Below the pieces are notes generated by a model. The model was not told the origin of the DNA and did not search any database. It saw nothing but the letters and a program-made list of their open reading frames with translations. A stretch of 64,000 bases of DNA, from the NCBI GenBank assembly GCA_022560025.1, contig JAFISE010000071.1, positions 90,292 through 154,291 of the forward strand, written 5' to 3'. The DNA is from Stagonosporopsis chrysanthemi. Lineage: Eukaryota > Ascomycota > Dothideomycetes > Pleosporales > Didymellaceae. Below, piece by piece: positions 35,323 to 46,394 of the stretch. Made by a program: the position numbers and the translations under genes. Every line of letters starts with the position of its first letter. Position 1 is the stretch's first letter.

Positions 35323-36502
35323 GGCCTTGAGGGTGGACCAGAGGTAGTCCTTGATGGCCTGGTCGCTGAGGTCGTTGCCAATGGCCTTCTTCATCTTCTG
35401 CAGCCAGACGAGGACCTCCTGGTTAGCCAGACCGTGGAGGGGACCGGCAAGACCGTTGAGACCAGCGGCCAGGGAGAGGTAGGGGGAGGAGAGAGCAGAG
35501 CCGACCAGGTGGGTGGTGTGGGCGGAGACGTTGCCACCCTCGTGGTCGGTGTGGATGGTCAGGTACAGACGCATAAGCTCGACGAAGTCGGAGTTCTCAG
35601 CGAAACCGAGCTGGTTGGCCAAGTTGTACGAGTAGTCCTTGTCCTTCTGGACAGGGGCGACCTTGCCGTCCTTGTAGATGTTGCGGAAGATCTTGGCGGC
35701 GATGGTGGGGAGCCTGGCAATGAGGTTCATCGAGTCCTCGAAGGTGTGCTCCCAGTACTGGGACTTGTGCATGCCCTTGGCATAGGCCTTGGCGAACTCA
35801 GACTCGTGCTCGAGAGCAGTGACGGCGATCGAGAACTGGGCCATGGGGTGGAGGTCGCTGGGGCAGCGGTCGATAAGCTCCTCGACGAACTTGGGGACGT
35901 CGGAGCGGGCAGCCCACTCAGCGGACAGGTCGCGGACCTGCTGCTCGGAGGGGACCTCGCCGGTGAGGAGGAGCCAGAAGAGACCCTCGGGGAGAGGCTC
36001 CTGGCCGCCGGGGGCCTTGGGGAGCAGCTCCTGGCACTCGGGGATGGTCTTGCCGCGGAAACGGATGCCCTCCTCGGAGTCGAGGACGGAGCCCTGGGTG
36101 CTGTCAGCCTGGCGTCGTTGCGCAGATAAGGGCGGTGAGTGCGTACCTCCCAGACGAGGGACTTGATGCCGCGGGCACCACCGTAGACCTGGTCGAGGGT
36201 GACCTCGCCGATGACCTTGTTGCCGTGCTCCCTGTGATGCAGTGTCAATGGCTGCCTATGCGGCGGCGCGGGCAACGTACTTGCGGAGCTTCTTGATCTT
36301 CTCGATCTCACCGGGCAGCTTGGCGGCGAACGTCTCCTTCAAGGACTGCAATTGACGTGTTAGCGATGGATCCGGAGCAGGCCGTGGGCGCGGCGCATAC
36401 CTGGGTCTTGCTGGAGTAGGCGCGGGCGCCAGTGAAGGCAGCGGACCGCACGGGGGCGGCGGCGCGGAGAGCGCTCTGGCTCAGACGGAGTGCGGAGGCC
36501 AT
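34939..36502 (-). CDS. cit1: Citrate synthase, mitochondrial
   Basis: Exons 36502-36401, 36345-36281, 36231-36147 and 36093-34939 (introns of 55, 49 and 53 nt) give 468 residues. The N-terminus (MASALRLSQSALRAAAPVR...) is Arg/Ala/Ser-rich without acids, a typical mitochondrial targeting sequence. The catalytic triad regions are intact: HTDHEGGNVSAHTTHLVGS, QVVPGYGHAVLRKTDPRY and DAHSGVLLQYYG. The acceptor of intron 3 is ambiguous by a few bases; the one chosen gives WEGSVLDSEEGIRFRGK, which matches the family and keeps frame. The enzyme condenses acetyl-CoA with oxaloacetate to start the TCA cycle in the matrix. The neighbouring Yhm2 carrier exports its product. Confidence 0.97.
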
Positions 36503-37639
36503 TGTTGATGATGGGGTGCGGAGGGATGGGCTCACGTCAAGATGGCGGAGGATGGCGGGTTTTAAAGAGTCGGCTGCAAAATGTCGGTGGAGCTCATCAT
36601 CAATCAAACCACGCTAGTCCGCGAACGACCGCGGTTGCGGGCGTCCGGTTCGGCATTTTGTCGCGCGAAGGGAGCCGCGTAGATGATGGCACTCGTCTTG
36701 AGCTCCACGGACTTGTCTGCATTACATGGAATGCTCTCTGTGCACACTTGCTGCCGTGGGTCTTCTCCGTGGTGCTCGCTCAGCTCTTGCACAGCTGGAC
36801 CCAAGGGTGCTACGTAATGCGCCCAACAATCTGATTTGGGGCCGCCTCGCACACCCACTATCCTGCATCAGCCTGCAGGCATGTCCTGCGGGTGGGACTG
36901 CCAGCTGCTGTCCTTCCGGCACGAGCTCTGAGGCCCCGTAGGTAATGGGTCTTGCAGCGCTGAGCTTCATGCCTCACATGCAAGCTCTGGCTGTAGATGT
37001 AGAGTGCCAGCCTTGCAAGGCTTGCAATTCAACACTACGCTTGTAATGTACACAGTAGCGAAGCCTTGCTGAGCACACTAACCGTTCTATCACTTTTCAG
37101 GACCGCCATGTTGAGCCATTGGCCCGCCGAGTGCAGAGCTCTTCCTCAGCGGCGGTGAAACTGGCATACGTCACGTGTAGTGACTAGCGGCTTCTTCAAA
37201 CTCAGCACGGCATTCTTCCAACTACGTCCACGCGCTTGACATATTTAGATCGGCAACCGCGTCTGCATCTCTTATTGCCTCCCTGACATTCTGGAGATAG
37301 CTGCGACTGTCTTCCTGACGCGTGAAAGACCGCGCACACTGCCATACAGCTCTGGTGCTGTTCTCACCCACTGTCGCGTAGAAGAATCTCTCTCAGCCGG
37401 CCCATTCACTGCGTCCACCCACCGGGGGTCCTGAAACAGTTGCTTTATTGCGCTTTGCTCGATCGACTGCTTGTTCGTCTTACAATCTTCGTACAACCTA
37501 GGCTGTTCTACAGAGCACTTGACCCGCAGTATCGAGTACAGTTTGCGTGTTTTGCCATCTCGGTGCGCTCACCTGCACGCACCCGACGCGCCCAGGGATT
37601 TCTATTTCTCGCGTCAATTTGATACACTAAAACATAGGC
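36503..37639. other. Divergent intergenic region of 1.1 kb
   Basis: It contains the promoters of citrate synthase (minus) and the Seb1-type gene (plus). No gene, RNA or repeat is supported. Confidence 0.5.
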
Positions 37640-39814
37640 ATGGCAGCGATGGATGAGTTGGAGACGCTGTTGCAGTCTCTGCAGACGCTCAAGGCGCCAG
37701 GCGTCACTCCCACCAAGATCAAGGCCATCACTGCGATCTGCGTAGAGAACATTCAGGTATGCTGGCCGCTGTGTCTTCTGGGCGCACCTCGTTATTCCCT
37801 TTGCTCGTGCCTTTACTAAGTTCTCTTCCTCACCTTTAGTCCGACTCGACCATCATCCAGAAGATCCTCCAGCAGCTGCAGAACAGCCCCGCGACACATA
37901 AGCTTGGCGTGCTTTATGTTGTAGACTCTGTCACCCGCCAATGGGTGGAGAAGGCGAAGGCAGCTGGACAACAAGTGTCTCGAAATGCTGCCCCCGGCAC
38001 ATTTGCCGCTGGTGTGCAGAAGATGACGGATGTGCTGCCCGCTGTGATGAACGACCTCGTTCAGCATGCACCTAATGCACAGAAGGAGAAAATCTCAAAG
38101 CTCTTAGACATCTGGCAACGTGGACAGACGTTCCCTCCAGATATGCTCGCGACCTTCAAGCAGCAGGTGAATGGCAACCAGCAACGTACGTATACTGCCT
38201 CTTCGTTCGCAGCCACGCCTGACAGCTCATTACACAGATGCCCAAGCAGCACCGCGTAGTCCGCCACAGGGTAACAGCTCGGCGCCAGCTCCCCACATTC
38301 AGACTAATGCGCAGCACACAGCTGCTCCCGTGCCTCCATCATTTTTACAAAGCTCCCAGGATCCTAGTGCTTTGTTTGCAGCCATCTCCGGCTTCGTACA
38401 GCCAAACGGTCAGACTAACGCAGCACCGCCTGCTCCCCCGTTTCTTCAGAATATGGTGCCGCCACCTCCCCCTCCAGGCTTTGTACCCCCACCGCCTCCT
38501 GCAGCAAGTGCCCAGCCTGCTATGCCACCGCCTCCCCCTGCGGGAATGAACGATTTGGCCAACCAGATTCTGCAAGCCATGAGTGCAGGATCCATTGCGC
38601 CAGATCAGGCCATACAAGTACTGAATGCTCTAGCAGTTGCACAAAATGGAGCAACATTGCCGCCTTCGCAGCCAGTAGCCGCACCTCCGGCGCTATCACC
38701 AGTGCAAGCCGCTGTACAGAACGGTAGTTTGCAACCGCGTTTCGAGCAGAACGACTTGAAGATGCGAGACCGTAGTCGGTCGCCTGACTATCAGCGACGT
38801 GTATCCCCTAGCCGTAGATCACCCCCAAACCGTCGAGAAAGCCCTGTTTATGGTGCATACGATCCCAGCGCAATTGCTGATGGTAATGGGTCAAACCGCT
38901 CTGACCGCAACGACCGTGGTCGCGGTCGTGGTAAGGCGCGCGGCGGTCGCAATGACCGTAATGAGTACCGCCAACGTACACCGCCGGGACAAAGGCGACA
39001 GCCGAGCCCACCTAAGAACGTATATGGTCAGTCTCGCTATATCGAATGGGATCAAAGCCTGCCACGCGACAACATTAGGGTGCTGAGTCGCACGCTGTTC
39101 GTAGGCGGCGCGGGCGGCACGGAAGGTGAGATTCGAGCTATCTTCAGCCGGTTCGGTAGGGTTCAGACATGCATTGTGAACCAGGACAAGCGACATGCGT
39201 TCGTCAAGATGTTGACCCGACCTGATGCTGTTGCTGCAAAGGAGGGCATGGACGCTCTGCAGGATCCAGCGGCGCAGTCGAAGGCTCGTCAGGTAACTCT
39301 TTCTAAGTCACATGCATGTCGTTCGACTGCTGACGTGAACAGACACGCTGGGGAGTCGGCTTTGGCCCACGAGATTGTAGCGACTACAGCACGGGAATCA
39401 GCGTGATTCCAATTTCGCGACTGACCGACGCCGACCGCAAGTGGGCTTTGACAGCCGAGCACGGCGGCACAGGCGGTAGGCCGCTGGAGGGCGGCATGGT
39501 GCTAGAAGAGCCAGACATCGAGATTGGAGCAGGTGTTTCATCGAAAGGTGTGTTCTCGCGCAGCATGCGAATAATTTGAGTCAAGCTGACAGCCTTCAGC
39601 GATTAGCAGACGCGTACCGACCGACGGAGGACGTGGCGGCCGCGGCAGCTTCGGCGGTCGTGGTGGGATGGACAACGGGCCCAAGATCCGCAAACAAGAG
39701 CAACGTCCTGCCCATGATCCTCGTCATGTCTCCCCACGTGGCGAGCAGGGTGTTGCAGTGCCACCTGCAGTGCCCGGCTTTGGCTTCCAGCTGCCTGGGT
39801 TCCAAGCTCGGTGA
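37640..39814 (+). CDS. seb1: Seb1/Nrd1-type RNA polymerase II CTD-binding termination factor (CID + RRM)
   Basis: Exons 37640-37756, 37840-38185, 38238-39292, 39343-39547 and 39600-39814 (introns of 83, 52, 50 and 52 nt) give 645 residues. An N-terminal CTD-interacting domain (about residues 1-150, with LGVLYVVDSVTRQW) is followed by a long Pro/Gln-rich linker with poly-Pro runs, an RS/RG-rich segment (RDRSRSPDYQRR, then RGRGRGKARGGR) and an RRM (RTLFVGGAGGTEGEIRAIF). The conserved extension TRWGVGFGPRDC, ending EEPDIEIGAGVSSKAISRR, is the Seb1/Nrd1 signature. The last exon is Gly/Arg-rich. The protein binds the phosphorylated CTD and nascent RNA and directs 3' processing and termination. The stop in exon 5 overlaps a GTGAGC that could be another donor, so a slightly different C-terminus is possible. 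Confidence 0.92.
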
Positions 39815-40259
39815 GCTGAGTAGGCCCGATCAGCCACGATGCTGAGACTAGATCCCTGCTGGGTTTCACGGTCAAGTATACAGCATTTCTGCTTTCACAC
39901 AGGTTAAAAGTGCCGCCTCCGAGATAGGCGAATAGGCGAATAGGCTCACAACATGGTTACCGATATATCTTATGCCTAACTGCATAGCAAGGCGTTATGG
40001 AGCGTTGTCAGCATTTGCCGGAGACGATACACACGACTGACGGCTTCGGCTTATATATCTAATTCTGACTCGTGCTGTGCTGTATGAGTAAGTATAGCAA
40101 GCCATGAAAGGCATGAACATATTGTCAATCCACGTTTGTTTTGCATTGTTTTGTGAATACATGCAGTGTCTATTTTCTTTTGACTTTGCATCCTGAGAAC
40201 ACCGACACCAAGCGCCACTGAGCCATGCTGTTGCGCCGCCACGAATGCCGCCTCTGTGC
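39815..40259. other. Convergent 3' intergenic region
   Basis: This 445-bp stretch lies between the convergent Seb1-type and LOG genes. A short direct repeat (GGCGAATA twice, at about 39,927-39,942) is the only feature seen. Confidence 0.5.
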
Positions 40260-41045
40260 TTAGTCATCCTCCCATGTCAAGTTGAATCTCCCCGGCGCGT
40301 TTTGGTAGTCACTCAGGTTCTGCATGACCTCGCCGGCGCTCAGGGCTTCCTTGATGATGCCAGCGCTGGTGGCGCCCACAAAGCCACTGGTGACGGCGTT
40401 CTTGACCCACTCGATCAGGCCCGTCCAGTAGTTGTCTACATTGTACACAATGACGGGCATGCTGTGGATGCCCAGCTGGTTCCACGTCGTGATCTCCATG
40501 AGCTCCTCAAAGGTGCCGTAGCCGCCACTCAGGGCCACAAAGCCCCCGCCGGCGCCGCCGTCCATGACCTCACGTGCCATCATCTTCTTGCGGGTGTGCA
40601 TGTCCTTGACGACGGTGGTGCGGCCGTAGACGGACTCGTCGATGGTGTGCGAGGCGGGGTCTGCTGGATCGTGGTTCTGCTCGAACTTGACCAGAGGCGC
40701 AGGGATGATGCCGTGCACTGCGCCGGGCCCGGACAGCGACACCAGAGTCCGCGCCACTTCGCCCATCAGCCCAACGGTGCCGCCGCCGTAGACCAGCTTC
40801 GTGCCGCTGGCGTGCAGGGCTTGGGCGAGGGCGCGGGCGGCCTCCATGTGCACGGGCGAGCTGCCCTCGGACGCGCCGCAGCTGGGGGAGTCAGTTGGGT
40901 GGAGGGGCGAGGTGGGGGGGGGGGGGGGGGAGGGGGGGGGGGGGGGGGGCTCGAGGGCTCAAGGCACGTACAAGACACAGACGACGGGGGCTTTGGTGAG
41001 CGGTGTGCCGTCGGCATTGCTCTTGGGGGTGAGTGTGGCGGCCAT
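40260..41045 (-). CDS. LOG-family (cytokinin riboside monophosphate phosphoribohydrolase-like) protein
   Basis: Exons 41045-40972 and 40881-40260 (a 90-nt intron) give 231 residues. The splice joins APVVCVF to CGASEGSSPVH, the usual LOG start. It continues with LVYGGGTVGLMGEVA, RKKMMAREVMDG, and the active-site motif SGGYGTFEE, where plant and bacterial enzymes have PGGxGTxxE. LOG proteins release the free base from cytokinin or other nucleoside 5'-monophosphates; fungal members may act on AMP-like nucleotides in general. The Pro to Ser change keeps the catalytic Glu and Gly residues. The intron carries an extreme homopolymer tract. The ATG was chosen because the upstream frame extends only through a GTG. 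Confidence 0.9.
40914..40949. repeat. Poly-G tract G17-A-G18 inside the LOG-gene intron
   Basis: Thirty-five of 36 consecutive bases are G on the plus strand, interrupted by one A. The host gene is on the minus strand, so the transcript carries C and the template strand carries G. It lies between the donor and the acceptor, where the C-rich run can serve as the polypyrimidine tract. Confidence 0.9.
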
Positions 41046-41505
41046 GTCGTGGCCGGTGTGAGCAGTTTCTTGCACTGGAAGAGAGTGTGTCTTACAGGCG
41101 TCGAGGTGCAGTATGACAGAGGGCGGCCCTTGCGGCGGAGTCGCAGTCACACAGTGTCTCTGCTACTACGCGAGGAGGTGTGGATGCGTGCAGTCACAGA
41201 AGCAAGCTCTGCGCGCCATGCTGACGTCGCTGGCCTTGGACTCATCGACAAGGCGTCCATGAGCTGTCCTTCTCGACACCCTGGCTGGACCCTGCGGCGC
41301 CATGACAGAGAGCTTCGAGCTTAGCTTACTGCGTAGCTGCGCAAAGTGTGGGGACCTTGGCGCTCGCGCAATGCTCCGCGAGCCGACAAGCCTGGACTGG
41401 ATGCTGGAGGATTTGGGGACAGGACACTGTGACCTCCAACCTCACTGCCGTTGATATTGTGCCTGAATCCGTCCGAGTCGCGTCTGATTCCTTGCACACG
41501 CAGCC
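41046..41505. other. Divergent intergenic region
   Basis: This 460-bp stretch holds the promoters of the LOG gene (minus) and the CLPTM1 gene (plus). No gene is supported. Confidence 0.5.
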
Positions 41506-43573
41506 ATGTCTGAAGCACCGCCGGCACAGGCCCAGGCCCAGGCCCAGGAGGGCGGGCAGAGTGTACGTACATGGACGCCGCAGCGTGCGACCCCTCGGCG
41601 TGAGGCCTAGCTAACTCAAAGGCCACCAGCTCCTCAAGACGGCCGCGCAGAGCATTGGCATGTTCCTCCTCATCCAGGGCGGCATGAAGTATTTCCTCAA
41701 GACCCCCGCCCCCGCTGCACAGACTGGCCAGCCGCACCAGGTCGCCCCCGCCAGCGGTGGTGGTGTCGCCGCCTCCATCCCCGCGTGGGAGAACCGCCCA
41801 CAGCAGCTCAACGACGGCGCCCAGTACAGCCAGATGCCCTGGAACATTGCCCCCATGTGGCAGACCGGCGAGGAGCTCGACATTTCCATGTACATCTCGC
41901 CCTCGGTCGCCATGCCCGCCCTCAAGTCGGTCTCCAAAGACTCGCTGCTGATCGACGAGAAGAAGTTTGTCTACGGCGACTACAAGCAGAACCGCGAGAT
42001 CCAGATCGAGTTTGCTGTGCCCACCGAGGTCCAGCACAACGCCTCGCTGCTCGCCCACTTCTATGTCGGCAAAAGCGGCGCGGTCCTGGATCCCACACAG
42101 CCCGGCTACGATCCGTCCAAGGCCTACCACTTCATCCGCCCCTTGACGCAGTACCAGCCCAAGAAGAAGATCTCCAAGACTAGGAACCTGCTCAGTGACA
42201 TGCCGGAGAAGGATGCTGTCGAGACAGAAGAAGAGAAGACGGCGGGCAAGGTCGTTGGCAACTACTACCACCCCAACTTCACCATCTCCATGATTCCTGA
42301 TTCCGGCGTCCTCAGCTATCCGCAGATGCAGCCGGGCCCCAGGAAGTTTGTACAGCTTGAGGCTACGGGCCAACGTGATGCTACGGGCCAGCATGGATGG
42401 TACTACCCGATTCTCTACACCAACACCTTCTGGCAGCTCAAGAAGCACATGATTGAGCTCAATGACACGGTCAAGACACTGCCACTGAACGTCAACCTGA
42501 ACAACCTCGCCAACTGGAAGTTCAACCTCTACGCCTCGGTGGATGAGAACCTGCGCTCTCAGGCCGCTGCTGCTGCTTCCGGCCAGTCTACCCCAGGCGG
42601 CGGCGATGGCTCAGAGATGGAAATGTTCAAGGAGATCCTGATCGACAGCAACTCGTACCTTCTCGCCATTACTGCTGTCGTCTCTGTCTTCCACATGATC
42701 TTCGAGATGCTTGCGTTCAAGAACGACGTCCAGCACTGGCGCAAGAAGAAGGACAATGTCGGCACCTCGGTCCGCACCATCGTCGCCAACGTCTTCATGC
42801 AGACTGTCATCTTCCTGTATCTTTTGGACAACAACGAGAATACGTCCTGGATGATTTTGTTTGGTCAGGGTATGGGCATTGCCATCGAGGCCTGGAAGAT
42901 CACAAAGACAGCCAACATCCGTGTCCGCCAAACGGCTCCAGGATCGCTCATCCCCTACACCATTGTGCTGGAAGACAAGCACGTCGCCTCCGAGATCGAG
43001 AAGAAGACCGAGGAGTACGACCAGATCGCTTTCAAGTACCTCTACATGGTTGCTGTACCGCTTCTCATCGCCTACGCCATCTACTCTCTCATGTACGACA
43101 CGCATAAGAGCTGGTACTCCTTCATCATCACAACTCTCGTCGGCTCCGTCTACGCCTACGGCTTCCTCATGATGGTGCCCAGTTTGTATATCAACTACCG
43201 TCTCCAATCCGTGGCGCACATGCCTGGCCGCGCCATGACATACAAATTCCTCAACACCTTCATCGATGACCTGTTCGCCTTCACCATCAAGATGCCTACG
43301 CTGCACCGCCTCGCCACACTCCGTGACGATGTCATCTTCTTCGTGTACCTGTTCCAGACCTGGAAGTACAAGGTCGACTACACCCGTGTCAATGAGTTTG
43401 GACAGGGTGGCGACGACGAAGAGGTCGAGGAGAAGGATGCTAACAGGCCCCTTCAGGCGCACCCGGATGGTGACAAGAGCCCGAAGACCCCGAAGGCGGT
43501 TGAGCAAGCAGAGCAGAAGGAGGCTGCCAAGGCTACTGGCGCCCAGAAGCAGAGCGCCAAGAAGAGGAAGTGA
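41506..43573 (+). CDS. CLPTM1-family multi-pass membrane protein
   Basis: Exons 41506-41560 and 41622-43573 (a 61-nt intron with CTAAC) give 668 residues. The short first exon (MSEAPPAQAQAQAQ) joins through a split Ser codon to HQLLKTAAQSIGMFLLIQGG. A large lumenal N-terminal domain (with SMYISPS, YYHPNFTISMI, YYPILYTNTFWQL) is followed by a cluster of membrane helices containing FHMIFEMLAFKNDVQHWR and DDLFAFTIKMPTLHRLA, both typical of CLPTM1. The C-terminal tail is charged and Lys-rich, ending KKRK. Human CLPTM1/CLPTM1L act in the ER (receptor retention and GPI-lipid scrambling, respectively); which role the fungal protein has is not decided by sequence. Confidence 0.94.
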
Positions 43574-43880
43574 ACGGACGATCATGTTGAGCTTTAATGC
43601 AGACTATATAATGTTGTATTATACGATGTAGGGGCCTTGGAACAGAAAAGCTTGCGCAACCAGTAGATGGCAAGGGCAGGCAGAATGGACAGATGTAATT
43701 TGTGATCGGGCCGCCTTTATGCCGCCTTTTGTAACGTCACTAATGAGATGCCACTGACGGCGCCTCCAAGGCCAATACACTGCAATTGGGTAAAAATGAA
43801 CCACGATTGTCACATGAGACATTCTACGGCCTTCGAACAGCCTGGACCTGCATCTGTACCTCGTCTCCATTCCTTCACGC
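43574..43880. other. Convergent 3' intergenic region
   Basis: This 307-bp stretch lies between two convergent genes. Nothing but 3' UTR sequence is expected, and no feature is recognised. Confidence 0.5.
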
Positions 43881-44864
43881 TCAACTCAGCGTCTCCAACC
43901 ATCCTTTCAACGGCCCAGCTGTCTCCTCCGGCGCCTCCTCCGGCACAAAGTGACCTACCCCATCTCCCACCGGACACTCAGTGATCAAATGCTCCCCCTC
44001 ACTCCAAGGCCTCCCCCACACCTCTGCGATCGGCTTCGTTGCCCTCTTCGTCAGAAACCCAGCACTATACACCAACAGCAGCGGCACCGAAATCGCCCTC
44101 CCCTCTTTTAACGCCCGCTCCTCAAACTCCACATCCACCGTTGCCCCAGCCTCGTAGTCCCGCGTCGTCGCCTCCACCACGCTTGTCCTCGAGAAGAACG
44201 CTTCATACACCGCGCCCGCATCTCCACTCTCCATTCTCTCCCTCGCCGCCCTGTTGCTTCCCACCCACCTCCCTATCATCTCTCGCGCCCACCGCCCCCC
44301 GCCGTACGCAACAATCATCGGCACCGCAATCCCCGGATTGGCGAGGAAACTCCAGTGGAAAAACCCCGTCGCCGCCGCTGCGGACCCGCCAATGCCCCAT
44401 TGCGAGGCCATGGGCACGATGTCGAGGAGAGCAAGGCCAGTGATGCCAAACCCCTGGATTGCGGAGCCCGGCGACGAGAGGTGCAAGTGGTGAGCTACCC
44501 GCGCGCCGCGGTCGTGGCCAATCAGCACAACAGGCTGGGCATTTCCGTTGGTGTCCGAGGACGGAGAGACGAGTTCTCGCAGTGCGGCGAGGATGAGGGT
44601 GCCCACGCTGACTTTGTCGTGTGCAGGTGGAGGAGCACTGTTTCCGTAGCCGGGCAGGTCGGGGACAAACAGGGGGTGTGCAGGGAGGAGGGGAATGAGG
44701 TGCCGCCAGAGGTAGGCGCTGTTCGGATAGCCGTGAAGGAGGACGAGGATTGGGGCGTTGGAATTGACGCGGTGAAGGTTTTTGTGGTAGCTTACCACGC
44801 CGGCGCTGGAAGTGATTTTCGAGAAGCCGAGGGTTGTGAAAGCTTCATCTTGGATGTGTGCCAT
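43881..44864 (-). CDS. Alpha/beta hydrolase, epoxide hydrolase / haloalkanoate dehalogenase type
   Basis: Single exon, 327 residues from ATG 44,864. HGYPNS is the oxyanion segment, followed by PDLPGYGNS and the nucleophile elbow GHDRGAR with Asp118, the arrangement of fluoroacetate dehalogenases and soluble epoxide hydrolases. The C-terminal catalytic His is in GDGVGHFVPEEAPEE. A cap domain lies between. An Asp nucleophile implies an ester intermediate rather than a serine-hydrolase route. The natural substrate cannot be told from sequence. There is no signal peptide, so it is probably cytosolic. Confidence 0.85.
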   Translation of the reverse strand: MAHIQDEAFTTLGFSKITSSAGVVSYHKNLHRVNSNAPILVLLHGYPNSAYLWRHLIPLLPAHPLFVPDLPGYGNSAPPPAHDKVSVGTLILAALRELVSPSSDTNGNAQPVVLIGHDRGARVAHHLHLSSPGSAIQGFGITGLALLDIVPMASQWGIGGSAAAATGFFHWSFLANPGIAVPMIVAYGGGRWAREMIGRWVGSNRAARERMESGDAGAVYEAFFSRTSVVEATTRDYEAGATVDVEFEERALKEGRAISVPLLLVYSAGFLTKRATKPIAEVWGRPWSEGEHLITECPVGDGVGHFVPEEAPEETAGPLKGWLETLS

Positions 44865-45416
44865 AGCATTTGGAGTCGAGCTTAAATGTATCAGTGTTAT
44901 CTGATATGGGTGCGAATGACCTTACTCCTCGCTTCATTCACAGTGTCTCACCTAGGTAGGACGTCGTATCGTATTTGTCAGCCTGCTGACATGACGTGCT
45001 CGTGGTGGGAGAATGTCAGGCCTGCCAGCTGCCACCAGAAATACGCTCTGGCCCAGCCTGAGAATTATTGGGCCATGCTTTAGGATCCTTGCCTGCTCAG
45101 ATGTCATTGTTTTTTGCGAGCATGAACTAGCGGTTGCAATATCGTTATATCTTCCTGATCGATGATTCTGTTGCCCATATGAGAGCCAAGGTAAGTCACG
45201 TGAAAGATGTATTGGATTGCTTGCACTTTGAGTTGTCAACATGTGAAATTCAAAACAAGAGGCCTAACGCCACTTGCAGAGATCGAGATGGAAAGCGAGA
45301 TCTACATATGGTAACTCTGTGTACTGATGGACGTGTTATGAAACAAACGCTACCGAACGAGCGTAAACACCGCGTCTGTATTCGTTCAACAATACCCAGT
45401 CTACCAGCATCTATGT
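44865..45416. other. Intergenic region
   Basis: This 552-bp stretch contains the promoter of the hydrolase gene and the 3' region of the carrier gene; both are on the minus strand. No gene is supported. Confidence 0.5.
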
Positions 45417-46394
45417 CTATCGTTGGGCCATCGGCGTAAACACAAACAACTCCTTCTCTAACGACCCATTCATCGAAGTTACTACCTTTTCGTAAACAGT
45501 GTAGAGAATACTGCTACTGAACGCCAATCTGCCCACTCGCGATGTGCTTCCACTCCAGAGCCCTCGGAAGCCCGTTTGTTGTACCACTCCTCTGAACGCT
45601 GCGACCGTGCCAGCGCCTCTTGTACTTTGCGCCCACGTCTTGATTGTATCGAACGGCTGCGTCACATACACTGTAACCATACCCGCCAGTGCACCTGTTA
45701 CGAACGCCGTCGTTCCAGTCTGCGGCACGTCCAATCGGCGTGACAGTTCTCTGATCATATTGTAACTCCCCATCTTAACACCCTGCGTACTACTCTGCTT
45801 GAGCACTGTCGGCACCAGGCCACGGTATAGACTGCGAATGCTCTGCATGCTCACAACAGTACTGCGTTCGCCCACCGTTCTGCGACGAGACACCACACTA
45901 GCCCGTGCCTGGTCGATGAGCAGCGTCTTCACCCGCTCCGTCGGTGTGACAGCGACAATGCTCTCCACTAGTCCCGCCAGCGACCCAGCAAGGACGCCTC
46001 TTCCTGGCGTGAGCACACCTTTGTCATCTACAAGCCTTGCGCGGAAGTAACTGAATGATGCAAACCGTACTGACACCTTGAACGCCGTGCCCAGCACTAG
46101 TGTCGAGCAGCCTGTGTACATCGCACCGATGCCTTCATGTTTAGTTACGTTGAAAAGCACAGAGTACGGATTGTGATGCTGGTGCATGAGCGGTTGGAGC
46201 TGCACACGGGTTTTGGCGTATTCGAAGGGGTATGTTGCAACGGCTTCTACGCCTCCGGCTATGGCGCTTGAAATGAGAAGAACGGGTGTTGAAATCTCCT
46301 TTTTTGTATTGACAAACGACGTGGAAACCTTCGGCGATTGCACGACTTGAGGTATACTGCCGAAGTGGGCTGGGGAATTCTGGAGCGCTGCCAT
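45417..46394 (-). CDS. Mitochondrial tricarboxylate (citrate)-type carrier
   Basis: Single exon, 325 residues from the ATG at 46,394; the frame reaches further upstream only through a TTG. The three-fold carrier structure is clear: AGGVEAVATYPFEYAKTRVQ, then LVESIVAVTPTERVKTL(L)ID and GMVTVYVTQPFDTIKTWAQ, each holding the Px[DE]xx[KR] signature. Features such as YRGLVPTVLKQSSTQ and FRGLWSGSTSRVGR fit the CTP1/tricarboxylate group. Expected role: exchange of citrate or a related tricarboxylate for malate or another anion across the inner mitochondrial membrane. MttA-like cis-aconitate carriers belong to the same group, so the exact substrate is open. The lack of introns contrasts with yhm2 nearby. 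Confidence 0.86.
   Translation of the reverse strand: MAALQNSPAHFGSIPQVVQSPKVSTSFVNTKKEISTPVLLISSAIAGGVEAVATYPFEYAKTRVQLQPLMHQHHNPYSVLFNVTKHEGIGAMYTGCSTLVLGTAFKVSVRFASFSYFRARLVDDKGVLTPGRGVLAGSLAGLVESIVAVTPTERVKTLLIDQARASVVSRRRTVGERSTVVSMQSIRSLYRGLVPTVLKQSSTQGVKMGSYNMIRELSRRLDVPQTGTTAFVTGALAGMVTVYVTQPFDTIKTWAQSTRGAGTVAAFRGVVQQTGFRGLWSGSTSRVGRLAFSSSILYTVYEKVVTSMNGSLEKELFVFTPMAQR

Noticed and set aside
41046..41150. Longer N-terminus for the LOG protein
   Set aside because: It starts at GTG; the ATG at 41,045 has good context and gives normal length.
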